Below are positions 1-7,836 of a stretch of DNA of 64,000 bases, one piece after another. Location: NCBI GenBank assembly GCA_964519955.1, contig CAZFLM010000026.1, positions 14,874-78,873 of the forward strand. Direction: 5' to 3'. This DNA is from CAZFLM01 sp964519955 (lineage in GTDB: Bacteria > Armatimonadota > Chthonomonadetes > Chthonomonadales > CAJBBX01). Each line of letters starts with the position of its first letter. Positions within the stretch are counted from its first letter, which is position 1. The position numbers and the translations under genes are program-made. The notes beneath the pieces were generated by a model. The model was given only the letters and a program-made list of their open reading frames with translations, ran no database searches and was not told the origin of the DNA.

Positions 1-35
1 TTGGGATCCCTTAGGCGCAGCTCTGTGGAGGGTGG

Positions 36-1502
36 ATGATGTGCCATAGGTACGATCGGCGCGAGGTGTTCCGGCTGGCGGCGGGGGTCGGAGCGCTGGC
101 CGTCGGCACAGCAACGGCATCGAACGTGGCGCGCGGGCAGGATCAGACGACGTTCGAGCAGATGAGGGGGCAAGCGTACAAGGCGTGGGAGGCCTGCCTG
201 CGCGGCGAGCCGCGCTGGGCCGACTGCGAGCGCCTGATGGTTGAGGCGAGTCGCTACGGCCAGTTGGGCGAGTCGGAGTTGCGTCTCGTATCGTACCTGC
301 GCCGTGGGTTCCTCGATCGCGCGCCGGACTCGCTTCCTGTGGCGCAGATGGCGTACGCCCGTTACCCGTGCGCGTCCAGCGCCGCCGAGCTAGCCGAGAG
401 CTTGGCGGACAACTACGAGTTCGCCAAGGGACGCAGCCTTCTGGCCCGGCATATCGGAGCAGGCACGTCTGCGGCCAGCGACGCAACGCTGAGAGTCGTA
501 CGCACATGGCTGGCCGGCCTGGCATCTGATGGCGAGAGGGCGCTCGCCCGGTCCGCCATCCAGCGGCTGGCCGCAAAGCGCTACGAGGTGGTGTTCACGC
601 TCGCGACGGACTACCTCAGGCCTCAGATCAGAGAGGAGTACAAGCGCCTGAGCTATCGAGAGTTCGCCGTGTATCCGGACAACGCCGTGCAGCGGACTAC
701 ATTCGAAGTGACCGGGGCAGACAAGGTCGAGACGTACACGGATGCCGGAGGCAACAGGCGCCTCAGGATCTGGGCGCCCGATAGCGTCTCGCCTACCGTC
801 CGCCTGGCGGCGACGATAACCGGGGCTGCCTATGACCTGTGGAAGTCCGAACCTCAGTCGCGGAGCATACCGGAGGCCATGAAGCCCTATCTTGGGAAGA
901 CCGCGCTGATAGACCCGACCGGGCCCGTGGCTTCCGCCCTTGCCGGTAGGCTCAAGGGCGGCACGCGCCTCCAGAGCCTGACCAACCTGCAGGCCTGGTG
1001 GGAGGGAATCGAGTATGCGACGCCGCGCACAAGCGCCAGCGGCGCGTCGGAGGTGATGTTGCGCGAGCGCCGGGGACACTGCGGCGAGTGCAGCCGCGGC
1101 GAGACCGCCGTCTTGCGCGCGATGGGCATTCCCGCGCGCCGCATTCTCACTCTGGCGATCCAGGAGCCCGGCTATCGGGAACTGACGGCTCAACCTACGC
1201 TTGGCGGTCACGCGCTCACGGAGCTATACGACCCGACACACGGCTGGATCCAGTGGGATGCTCGCCTGACCGCGCGCGACCCACAGAAGCCTCAAGGACC
1301 CATGCTCGAGACGGACCACACGTGCATCAGGATGGTCGCCGAAGATCCGACGTCCACGGATCTGTCACCCGAGTCGACGGACGGCAACTGGTACTTCTAC
1401 GGCTGGAAGGACGAACGGGCGGACCCACCTGACATGAGGAACAGCGCGATCAGGCTGGTCGGCCTCGGTTTCGGTGAGCTGCCACCGATCACATCAGCGT
1501 AG
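36..1502 (+). CDS. Exported transglutaminase-like (protease-fold) protein
   Basis: A 488-residue protein with an N-terminal twin-arginine-like segment (DRREVFRLAAG near residues 7-17) followed by an Ala/Gly-rich hydrophobic stretch, so export, probably by Tat, is likely. The C-terminal third matches the transglutaminase-like core: Cys349 in GHCGECS, followed at the expected distance by LRAMGIPARR, then His392 in GGHALTELYD and Asp408 in WIQWDA, giving a plausible Cys-His-Asp triad. Family members act as peptidases, amidases or crosslinkers on peptides or cell-wall material; the substrate cannot be told from sequence. The residues before the core (about 40-300) are helical-looking and not recognised. 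The start has GGAGGG about 5 nt upstream, with a second ATG directly following. It is the first gene in the window, so its upstream context is not visible. Confidence 0.75.
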   Translation: MMCHRYDRREVFRLAAGVGALAVGTATASNVARGQDQTTFEQMRGQAYKAWEACLRGEPRWADCERLMVEASRYGQLGESELRLVSYLRRGFLDRAPDSLPVAQMAYARYPCASSAAELAESLADNYEFAKGRSLLARHIGAGTSAASDATLRVVRTWLAGLASDGERALARSAIQRLAAKRYEVVFTLATDYLRPQIREEYKRLSYREFAVYPDNAVQRTTFEVTGADKVETYTDAGGNRRLRIWAPDSVSPTVRLAATITGAAYDLWKSEPQSRSIPEAMKPYLGKTALIDPTGPVASALAGRLKGGTRLQSLTNLQAWWEGIEYATPRTSASGASEVMLRERRGHCGECSRGETAVLRAMGIPARRILTLAIQEPGYRELTAQPTLGGHALTELYDPTHGWIQWDARLTARDPQKPQGPMLETDHTCIRMVAEDPTSTDLSPESTDGNWYFYGWKDERADPPDMRNSAIRLVGLGFGELPPITSA

Positions 1503-1676
1503 CGGGCAGCAAGCCTGGTGAACGCTCGCAGGTCTTTGTAGACGGCTGCAGTCGATCGGAAGACCCGAGCCCGCGGCGCTCATGTTGCCCCGCATGCTGG
1601 TGGGCAGGCCAACCATGTGCGGCAGCGCTTGGCGGGCACAACACGGCCGACGCCACGGAGCACGGAGGGCGAGCGA

Positions 1677-2030
1677 ATGTCAAGGACGCGGCACGATGCG
1701 GCAGTTCGCGATGCGAGGGCACGGCGGGTGCGGGCTGGGAGCGTGGCCGTCGGTGCGACGGCTGTCGGCGCCTCTGCCACCGGCGCGAGCGCGACGGGCG
1801 CTTCGGCAACCGGAGCTTCGGCCACCGGGGCTTCTGCAACGGGCGCGGCCGCGCTGGGGGCGTTGGCGGTTGGTGCACTGTCGCTTGGCGCGGTGGCGAT
1901 CGGCGCGGTGGCCATCGGCAGGCTGGCGGTCGGTCGGGCGCGCATTAGGCGCCTGCGCATCGACGAGCTGCACGTGGACCGGCTGTGGATCGCCGGGCAG
2001 GAGGTGGACGGTTCCCGGCAGGTGAAGTGA
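1677..2030 (+). CDS. Small pentapeptide-like repeat protein
   Basis: A 117-residue protein whose centre is a run of about 17 five-residue units that stay in register: GSVAV, GATAV, five GASAT units, GAAAL, GALAV, GALSL, GAVAI twice, GRLAV, GRARI, RRLRI, DELHV, DRLWI. Position 3 is small or Leu and position 5 is mostly aliphatic, the pattern of a narrow right-handed beta-helix like pentapeptide-repeat proteins. The N-terminus (about 25 residues) is basic, and there is no signal peptide. The start is chosen for GGAGGG 7 nt upstream of this ATG; an in-frame ATG lies 60 nt earlier without such a site. The next gene may start at a GTG overlapping this stop codon. I recall similar small repeat proteins of unknown function in several phyla; no activity can be assigned. 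Confidence 0.6.
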   Translation: MSRTRHDAAVRDARARRVRAGSVAVGATAVGASATGASATGASATGASATGASATGAAALGALAVGALSLGAVAIGAVAIGRLAVGRARIRRLRIDELHVDRLWIAGQEVDGSRQVK

Positions 2031-2827
2031 CGGCGCGAACGCCGCAGGTGAACCGCCTCCGCGCTTCGTGGCACCAACGAAGCGAGGGCGCCGACGCCAG
2101 GGCTGGTGCGTGTGGCACCGCAACTCGCGGCGGGCGCCCGCAGGAGGTAAAGACGAAGCACCGCGCTGTGTTCGCTCTCGCAGCCGCCATCCTGGCGCTC
2201 TCCGCGCCCGCACTCGGCCAGCCGCCTCCCGCCGCCTCCGCGCTGCCTGGCCGCGCAGACCAACCGCTCCCGGCTCTGGCGCCGGCCGACGTGCCCAAGG
2301 ACATCGCCTGGGGCAAGGGGCGCGAGATCCAGGCCGGTCTCCGCCTCTCGTGGCGCTACGGGCACGCCGACCAGCACACGGGGCTCTACGTGTTCGCCGT
2401 CTATGTGCGAAACGTCACGCAGCGCACGCTCACGGTGAGTGGCCCCGGCTTCCCAGGGCTCTGCGTCCCATCGGACCGCATCAGCTACACGACCCTCGTC
2501 CAGACCACTCGCATCTACTGCACCCCGCGAATCGCGGATGCCAGCGCCAAGGCGGTCGCTGTCAAGTACCGGCTGTCCGACGACCAACAGCGGTGGGCGC
2601 TCGGGCCGGGCCAGGCGGCCATAGTGTCGCGCTGGATGCTCCGGACGCTGCCCGTCGCTGCGAGGAAGCCGGAGACGGAGGGCTACACGCAGGTGGCCTT
2701 CGTGGAGCCCGGCAAGTACCGGCTGGCGTGCGACGTGGCCGCCTCCTGGCCCCGACGAGCGACGCAGCGTACGGGCGAGGTCGGGTTCGAGGTGACCGCA
2801 GAGGACCTGGGAGGGCGGCCGTGGTGA
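2027..2827 (+). CDS. Hypothetical exported protein, start uncertain
   Basis: The body of this protein is a secreted-type sequence: a signal-peptide-like stretch (HRAVFALAAAILALSAPALG), a Pro/Ala-rich linker, then a beta-rich domain with GREIQAGLRLSWRYG and YVFAVYVRNVTQRTLTVSG. It resembles the Ig-like exported domains found near BlaR-type or sigma-factor proteins, but I do not recognise a family. The start is a problem. The chosen GTG overlaps the upstream stop codon by four bases (GTGA), suggesting coupling, yet places about 45 residues before the signal segment. An AGGAGG near 2141-2146 sits just before the signal-peptide codons but is followed by GTA, not a usual start. Alternatives are GTG at 2168 or the longer GTG at 1985. 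Role unknown. Confidence 0.55.
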   Translation: MTARTPQVNRLRASWHQRSEGADARAGACGTATRGGRPQEVKTKHRAVFALAAAILALSAPALGQPPPAASALPGRADQPLPALAPADVPKDIAWGKGREIQAGLRLSWRYGHADQHTGLYVFAVYVRNVTQRTLTVSGPGFPGLCVPSDRISYTTLVQTTRIYCTPRIADASAKAVAVKYRLSDDQQRWALGPGQAAIVSRWMLRTLPVAARKPETEGYTQVAFVEPGKYRLACDVAASWPRRATQRTGEVGFEVTAEDLGGRPW

Positions 2828-2889
2828 TGGCGGCGGCTCGGCCGCAACGTGATGCACCGGGAGACTCGCGGAGTAGCCCACGAAGAGCA

Positions 2890-2919
2890 GGGAGCCCGCG
2901 CCGGCATGGCGGGGCTCCC
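2890..2919. terminator. Hairpin between convergent genes
   Basis: GGGAGCCC and GGGCTCCC form an 8-bp stem extended by further G-C pairs around a short loop. It lies between the stop at 2827 on the plus strand and the stop of the NHL lipoprotein gene at 2954 on the minus strand, where a shared bidirectional terminator would be expected. There is no clear T-tract, so the call rests on stem and position. Confidence 0.5.
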
Positions 2920-2953
2920 GCTACGGTTAAGCACATCGGCGATCGGCGGCCCC

Positions 2954-4204
2954 CTACTGCACGACGGCAATGGCTCCGGGGCCCCAGAACTGGCCCACAC
3001 CGTAGCCGCCGCTGCCAAGCGTGGTCCACCCAGCGCCGCTGATGTCGGTCATCCGGACGACGCGGTTGTTCCCGCTATCGCACACGTAGATGTAGCCATC
3101 GCCGGCCGCGAGGATAGGCGATGGGTTCTTGAACTGGCCCACGCCGGCGCCGGGCGTCGTGGAGCCGAGGAACACAAGGCCGGCGCCGCTCATGTCGTTG
3201 ATGCGCCCCACGCGGTTGTTGAAGAAGTCGCTGAAGTAGATGTGGCCGTCAGCCGAGACGCTGACGCTGGTCGGCGGGATGCTGAGGCTGCAGGCAACCC
3301 ACCCGGTTCCGGTCATGTCATCCATACGGACGATGCGGTTGTTGAACGTGTCCGCCACATAGATGTGGCCATCGCTCGTGACGCAGACGCCCTGCGGGTA
3401 GTTGAACTGGCCCACGCCGTTGCCGAGCGCGCCCAGGGTGGTCCAGCCGGCCCCGGTGATGTCGTTGATCTTGACGATCCGGTGGTTGTTGTAGTCGGCC
3501 ATGTAGATGGCGCCGTCAGGCCCCAGACTGACCGCCAGCGGCGAGTTGAGCTGGTTGACGCCGCTGCCCAGAGAGCCGAACGTGACCAGGTTCTTGCCGG
3601 TGATGTCGTCCATCCTGGTCAGGCGATGGCTGCCTGCGTCCGTGACATAGATATGGCCGTCCGCGGACACCGCGACGCGCTGGAGTTCAGTAAACCGGTA
3701 GTCGTCCGCCGGAGCGAATCCCGCGAAAGCGTGCCAGTTCGTCCCGCCGAAGTCGTCCATCTGGACGAGCCTGTAGCCGTGGATGTCGCACACGTAGATG
3801 CCGGCGGGATGCGGCGTCGACAGGGCGTTCACCGTGACGGTTGCCGTGACGCTCTTGGTGATGTCCGCCAGGCTGGTGGCGATCACGTGGTAGGTGCCGG
3901 GTGTCGACGGCGCCCGGTAGCTGCCGTCCAGCTCGACCGTACCGCCCGCCGCGCCTTCCGCGACGCGGAGTGAGGCGTTCGTGTTGGACGCGCCGGTGAC
4001 GGTAGCCTCGAAGTGCAACTGGTTGTTCACCAGTATGGTGCCGCCGGTGGGCGAGATGTGGATGGCAATCGTGGTTGGGCCGCCACCGCCACCGCCTCCT
4101 CCTCCGCATCCCGAGGTGCCGACAAGGGCAAGGGGGGCGAGCAGGAGCGCGACGGCGGCAGGGCCTATGAACTGGTGCTTGCGGGGCAGGCAGTACATGT
4201 TCAT
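2954..4204 (-). CDS. Lipoprotein with Ig-like domain and NHL beta-propeller
   Basis: A 416-residue lipoprotein. The N-terminus is a lipoprotein signal peptide with lipobox VGTSGC; Cys33 would be the lipidated residue, followed by a Gly-rich tether. Residues about 45-125 form a bacterial Ig-like domain (ITKSVTATVTV). The rest is a six-bladed NHL-type propeller: repeats of the form GHIYVTDAGSHRLTRMDD, each about 45-50 residues and ending in G..GVGQF or a variant, occur at least five times. NHL propellers bind proteins, RNA or small ligands; here an extracytoplasmic binding or scaffold role is most likely. The start has GGAGGAGG upstream. It stands alone, convergent with the preceding exported gene. 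Confidence 0.85.
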   Translation of the reverse strand: MNMYCLPRKHQFIGPAAVALLLAPLALVGTSGCGGGGGGGGGPTTIAIHISPTGGTILVNNQLHFEATVTGASNTNASLRVAEGAAGGTVELDGSYRAPSTPGTYHVIATSLADITKSVTATVTVNALSTPHPAGIYVCDIHGYRLVQMDDFGGTNWHAFAGFAPADDYRFTELQRVAVSADGHIYVTDAGSHRLTRMDDITGKNLVTFGSLGSGVNQLNSPLAVSLGPDGAIYMADYNNHRIVKINDITGAGWTTLGALGNGVGQFNYPQGVCVTSDGHIYVADTFNNRIVRMDDMTGTGWVACSLSIPPTSVSVSADGHIYFSDFFNNRVGRINDMSGAGLVFLGSTTPGAGVGQFKNPSPILAAGDGYIYVCDSGNNRVVRMTDISGAGWTTLGSGGYGVGQFWGPGAIAVVQ

Positions 4205-4573
4205 CCTCCTCCAGGTATATGGCGACGGAAGCCGCTAGCCTTCTGGTCGGCTCCTCCTCCTTCTGGAAGTACCAGGATGTCCCTTCAATTTGCCATGGCT
4301 ACACAATAGGCCCGTCGCGGTCGCACCGTCGACCGAGCGCATGCTGGGGCTGATGCGGTGGCCTGGGGCGCGGGCTGCCCCTTCGGCGGCTTCCGGGAAG
4401 CCTGCGGCGAGGCGTGCTTGCATCAGCCGTCTCGGCATCGCAGAGTTGCGGGACGGTCGGCTCCGAGTGGCCCGCGAGCGTGCATGGCGCGAGCGGATTC
4501 GAGGGCCTGGCGATGGGTGGTGACGACCTGCGCGCCCACGAGGCAGCCGTCAAGCACCCTCGACGCGCGGTAG
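4205..4573. other. Intergenic stretch, no gene seen
   Basis: Between the lipoprotein gene and the TspO gene, both on the minus strand. The part nearest 4204 carries the GGAGGAGG ribosome-binding site of the lipoprotein gene. Short open frames exist on both strands, but none has a convincing start or recognisable protein. No strong promoter hexamers or hairpin were seen. Confidence 0.5.
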
Positions 4574-5047
4574 CTAGGCAGTGACGCCCCGGTTCAGCCA
4601 CCACACCGCCCCGTTGAGCGCAGAGGCGAAGGTGACCCAGGCGAGGTAGGGGAGCAACAGCGCGCCGGCGAGCGGGCGCACCGCCCAGAAGAGCGCCACG
4701 GTGGCCGCGAGCACGAGCCAGAGCGCGCCGATGTCCGCCAGCGCGAGGCCGGGGCTGCGCAGGCCGAAGAAGCACCACGACCATGCCGCGTTGAGCGCGA
4801 GCTGGAGCACGTAGACGCCGAGGGGCGCCCACGCGATGCGGCTCGCGTCCTGCTTCCACACCATCCATGCGGCGACGGCCATCAGGATGTAGAGGAGCGT
4901 CCATACCGGCGCGAAGACCCAGCCAGGCGGGGTCCAGGTGGGCTTCCTCAGCGAGGCGTACCACTCGCCGGGCATGTAGCGGGCCCCGATGGCCGCCGCG
5001 GCGAAGGTGATTGCGAGCCAGAAGACCAGGCCGAGTGCCGAACGCAT
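4574..5047 (-). CDS. tspO: TspO/MBR family membrane protein
   Basis: A 157-residue membrane protein of normal length for the TspO/peripheral benzodiazepine receptor family, which binds porphyrins and related ligands in the membrane. Five hydrophobic segments can be seen, with family hallmarks: WYASLRKPTWTPPGWVFAPV near the N-terminus, LNAAWSWCFFGLRSPG in the middle, and LPYLAWVTFASALNGAVWWL near the C-terminus. The frame extends upstream, but the ATG at 5047 has a good site (GGAGAGGAG about 8 nt away) and begins directly with the first helix, so the longer form is rejected. It reads away from the adjacent kinase operon. TspO proteins affect tetrapyrrole handling and stress responses; which applies here cannot be seen. 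Confidence 0.92.
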   Translation of the reverse strand: MRSALGLVFWLAITFAAAAIGARYMPGEWYASLRKPTWTPPGWVFAPVWTLLYILMAVAAWMVWKQDASRIAWAPLGVYVLQLALNAAWSWCFFGLRSPGLALADIGALWLVLAATVALFWAVRPLAGALLLPYLAWVTFASALNGAVWWLNRGVTA

Positions 5048-5200
5048 GGTGCGGATGCTCCTCTCCGGGCGACGTGCTTGGCCGCCCCCGTGGCATACGG
5101 TCGCGTCGGGCGCGCGGCTCCCTGGGAGCCGGCCTCGGGCCCTTCGAAGCCATGTCAGGTGACACACTGCCGTCGACACCACCACAGACGGGGATGGTGC

Positions 5201-5229
5201 TTGACACTGGGCAGGCTAGTAGCTACAAT
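5201..5229 (+). promoter_or_regulatory. Near-consensus sigma-70 promoter for the kinase/receiver/TIR operon
   Basis: TTGACA at 5201-5206 and TACAAT at 5224-5229 are separated by exactly 17 bp, about 110 bp upstream of the kinase start at 5343. This is one of the best housekeeping-type promoters in the window and suggests constitutive expression of the operon. Confidence 0.75.
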
Positions 5230-5342
5230 GGTTTGGCGTGTCTGGTGAGTGCTGGCTCTTCGCTCATCCCCGCGTTCTCGTATGGCCGTAGCCTCGCCGA
5301 CGTTGCCTGTTCGCACCTACCCTGGACGGATGGAGCGCTCGC

Positions 5343-7133
5343 ATGCCGAAGCCTCGCAGAGCCGACGACCTTGAGCTATCACTGGCCGCGGCCAAGACCA
5401 GCGGCCTCGACGCCTACCTCGACGAGATCCTCGATCAGGCGCTTGGTGCCACCCAAGCCCCGGCCGGCTCCCTGATGCTGGTGAATGCGCGGGACAATGT
5501 GGTCGAGATCGTGAAGTGCCGCGGGCCAGCACACGATCCTCGCAAGAAGCATCGTACCTTCCAGGTGGGAGTTGGTGTTGCGGGGATGGTGGTCGCCACC
5601 AGCGCGGCCCGTACCTGCCGCGACGTCCGAGAGGAGCCCGGGTTTCGGCCTCCGCGCGGAGGCCTGAACTTCCTCTCGCTTCTCGTCGTGCCGATCGTGG
5701 CTCACGAGCGGGCAATTGGCTGTATCTGCGTTGACAGCCCAAAGCCAGGTTACTTCACTGAGCGGCACAGAAGGGCGTTACTGGCACTCGCCGGTCGCGC
5801 TGCGAGTGCGATCGAGTTGATGGCGGTGGACACCTACATCAGCCACGCTCGGCGGCTCGCCCAACTCGACAGTCTGTACGACGTGGCGCAGCAGCTCTCC
5901 AGCCTAACCTTCGAGTCGCCCGATCAGTTGCCCAGAATCCTGGACCAGATTGCCACAGATGCTGAACTCGTGTTGCGAGCCGACTTGATCACCCTGTACG
6001 ACTATGAGCAATCAACACGCACCTTTGGCCACCCACCTCGATTGCGCGGGCGATACGAACACCCTGAGTATATGCACTCACCGGTCCACCCGAACGACGT
6101 TCCTGACCTCGTCGTCCGCAACGGTGCCCCGCGCTACAGCGAACACGCAGACCGCGACGCAATGCTTGGCGCGGGCAAGGTGGTCCGGGGAGCCGGCGCA
6201 CTGCCCGACCGTCGGTCATTTGTCGATCGCGAGCGGGTGTGCTCGTCTGCAGCGGTTCCGCTTGTCGCGGCAGGCGAGACCGTTGGCGTCATGTTCGTGA
6301 ACTACCGCACTCGGCACCCGTTCACCGCCGACGAGCAGCACGTGATCGAGACGTTCGCTGCGTACGCGGCCTTGGCGATACAGGGCGCCCGACGCCTGCG
6401 GGACGCTATAAACGCGCAGAGCCTGAGGGCGATCCAGATGAGCGCCAGAATGGTCGCACACCGCCTGCAGAACGTGTTGCCAGTCATCACCTACTCGACG
6501 CGCAAGGTGTCGCGGCTAGTTGACCCCGCAGTCCCCTGTGCTCGCTGGCTTGAGATGGCGTACAACGAGGGCCTCCGGGCGCAACGGATCGTCCAGGACT
6601 TCCGGGCCTACGCGCGGTCGGAGCCATTCCGATGCCAAGATCGGCTCACTAGTGCCGAACTCGTTGGCATGGTGGAGGAGGCGGTGAAGCGCAGTTTGCC
6701 CAACCGGGGCGTGCAGATCGAAGTGGAGTGCTCGGCAGACACACATGCAGCCATGGTGAACTCCGAGCGCATCAAGGACGACTTCGCCAACTTCGCAACG
6801 GACTCTGTGCGCCTCCGCGCCAAGGGTCTCCGGATCGGCATATCGTGCAGACGTGCCACCGAGCAAGAGGTGGTGGCTGCGGGCCTCCGGTCTGGTGCCG
6901 GCTACTTGTCGCTTGAGTACGCTGACAACGGACCGGGCGTTCCACCTGAGAACAAGGAGAGCATCTTCGAGCCCTTGTTCACGACCAGGACCGGGGGATC
7001 GGGACTGGGCTTAGCGATCAGTCGGTACAACGCGTCGGTCCATGGTGGGCGCATCGTGGAGAGGGGCATCCATGGGAAGGGTGTGCGGTTCTGTTACTTC
7101 CTTCCCATCAGGCCGAATCCGGCAGGGGAGTGA
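5343..7133 (+). CDS. GAF-GAF histidine kinase-like sensor, cytoplasmic
   Basis: A 596-residue soluble protein with no membrane segment. Residues about 15-160 and 190-350 are two GAF domains (VVPIVAHERAIGCICVDSP and AAVPLVAAGETVGVMFVNYR are typical GAF strands). They are followed by a HisKA-like helix with a candidate phosphoacceptor His near residue 372 (MVAHRLQNVLP) and a GHKL ATPase domain with YADNGPGVPPENKESIFEPL and GGSGLGLAI. The usual N-box (NAxxA) is replaced by a segment reading DDFANFATDS, so ATP/Mg binding may be altered. The kinase should sense an intracellular ligand and phosphorylate the receiver protein encoded 7 bp downstream. ATG at 5343 is preceded by GGAG. Degeneration into an ATP-binding adaptor remains possible. 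Confidence 0.82.
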   Translation: MPKPRRADDLELSLAAAKTSGLDAYLDEILDQALGATQAPAGSLMLVNARDNVVEIVKCRGPAHDPRKKHRTFQVGVGVAGMVVATSAARTCRDVREEPGFRPPRGGLNFLSLLVVPIVAHERAIGCICVDSPKPGYFTERHRRALLALAGRAASAIELMAVDTYISHARRLAQLDSLYDVAQQLSSLTFESPDQLPRILDQIATDAELVLRADLITLYDYEQSTRTFGHPPRLRGRYEHPEYMHSPVHPNDVPDLVVRNGAPRYSEHADRDAMLGAGKVVRGAGALPDRRSFVDRERVCSSAAVPLVAAGETVGVMFVNYRTRHPFTADEQHVIETFAAYAALAIQGARRLRDAINAQSLRAIQMSARMVAHRLQNVLPVITYSTRKVSRLVDPAVPCARWLEMAYNEGLRAQRIVQDFRAYARSEPFRCQDRLTSAELVGMVEEAVKRSLPNRGVQIEVECSADTHAAMVNSERIKDDFANFATDSVRLRAKGLRIGISCRRATEQEVVAAGLRSGAGYLSLEYADNGPGVPPENKESIFEPLFTTRTGGSGLGLAISRYNASVHGGRIVERGIHGKGVRFCYFLPIRPNPAGE

Positions 7134-7140
7134 GATCGAC

Positions 7141-7824
7141 ATGAGCACCAAGCCTCAGATGTCCGTTCTGATTGTGGACGACGAACCCTATGTGTGCGAG
7201 TGTCTGGCCGATGCATTCGCTGAAGCGGCTGACGACCCGAGGTGTCCCTATGCGTTTGCCGCCAGAGCTGTCCGGAGCCTGGATGAGGCTGTGGCTAGCC
7301 TACGCGACGGGCGCTGGGATGTGGTGGTCCTCGACGTTAGGCTGGGGCCCAACGACGAGGGCATCCGGATCGCCACGACCATGGGACTGGACACCAACTC
7401 GTCTGGCGAGCGACCCGTCGTCATCGTCCTGACGGGTCACGCCGAGTACGGAGCCGCGGTGAAGGCAATAAGGTCGGGCGTGTGGGACTACATCCCTAAG
7501 TACGACGACCGATCGGACCCAACGGATCTCGTTTTCAACGGGGTCGTCGACTCCGCCACCAATCGGCTGCGCCAGAAGGACCTCCAGCGCGATCTGCAGG
7601 ACACCATCGGTGGCTCGTGGTTCCCAGAGCACGTGACGGAACTGCGAGCAGTGCACGGGGACAGGCTCGTGGCTATCTGGCACAAACCGACGCCGGCGGT
7701 CGTCGCGGCCGGGAGGGACGTGTTCGAGTTGGCGGACAACCTAAAGGAGTGGCGATCAGAACATGCCTGGTGGGAGCAGCCGTTCATCGTTCGGCTTGCG
7801 TCAACCACCGATCCGGCCAACTGA
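7141..7824 (+). CDS. Receiver-domain response regulator without DNA-binding domain
   Basis: A 227-residue protein. Residues 7-130 are a complete receiver domain: acidic pair Asp13/Asp14 (VLIVDDEP), phosphoacceptor Asp65 (VVVLDVRLG), the Thr in VIVLTGHAEYG and Lys120 (DYIPKYD). After a helical linker, residues about 170-220 form a small domain (DRLVAIWHKPTPAVVAAGRD, then FELADNLKEW) resembling DUF5678-like modules rather than any helix-turn-helix. Output is therefore probably protein-protein contact, not transcription. It lies 7 bp after the kinase and 12 bp before the TIR gene, so it is the natural link between them. ATG at 7141 follows a GGGGAG site that overlaps the end of the kinase gene. 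Confidence 0.85.
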   Translation: MSTKPQMSVLIVDDEPYVCECLADAFAEAADDPRCPYAFAARAVRSLDEAVASLRDGRWDVVVLDVRLGPNDEGIRIATTMGLDTNSSGERPVVIVLTGHAEYGAAVKAIRSGVWDYIPKYDDRSDPTDLVFNGVVDSATNRLRQKDLQRDLQDTIGGSWFPEHVTELRAVHGDRLVAIWHKPTPAVVAAGRDVFELADNLKEWRSEHAWWEQPFIVRLASTTDPAN

Positions 7825-7836
7825 GGGGGCGCGACA

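Noticed and set aside
2147..2168. A start at the codons right after AGGAGG for the exported hypothetical
   Set aside because: The codon placed there is GTA, not a start codon. I kept the GTG overlapping the upstream stop and flagged the uncertainty.
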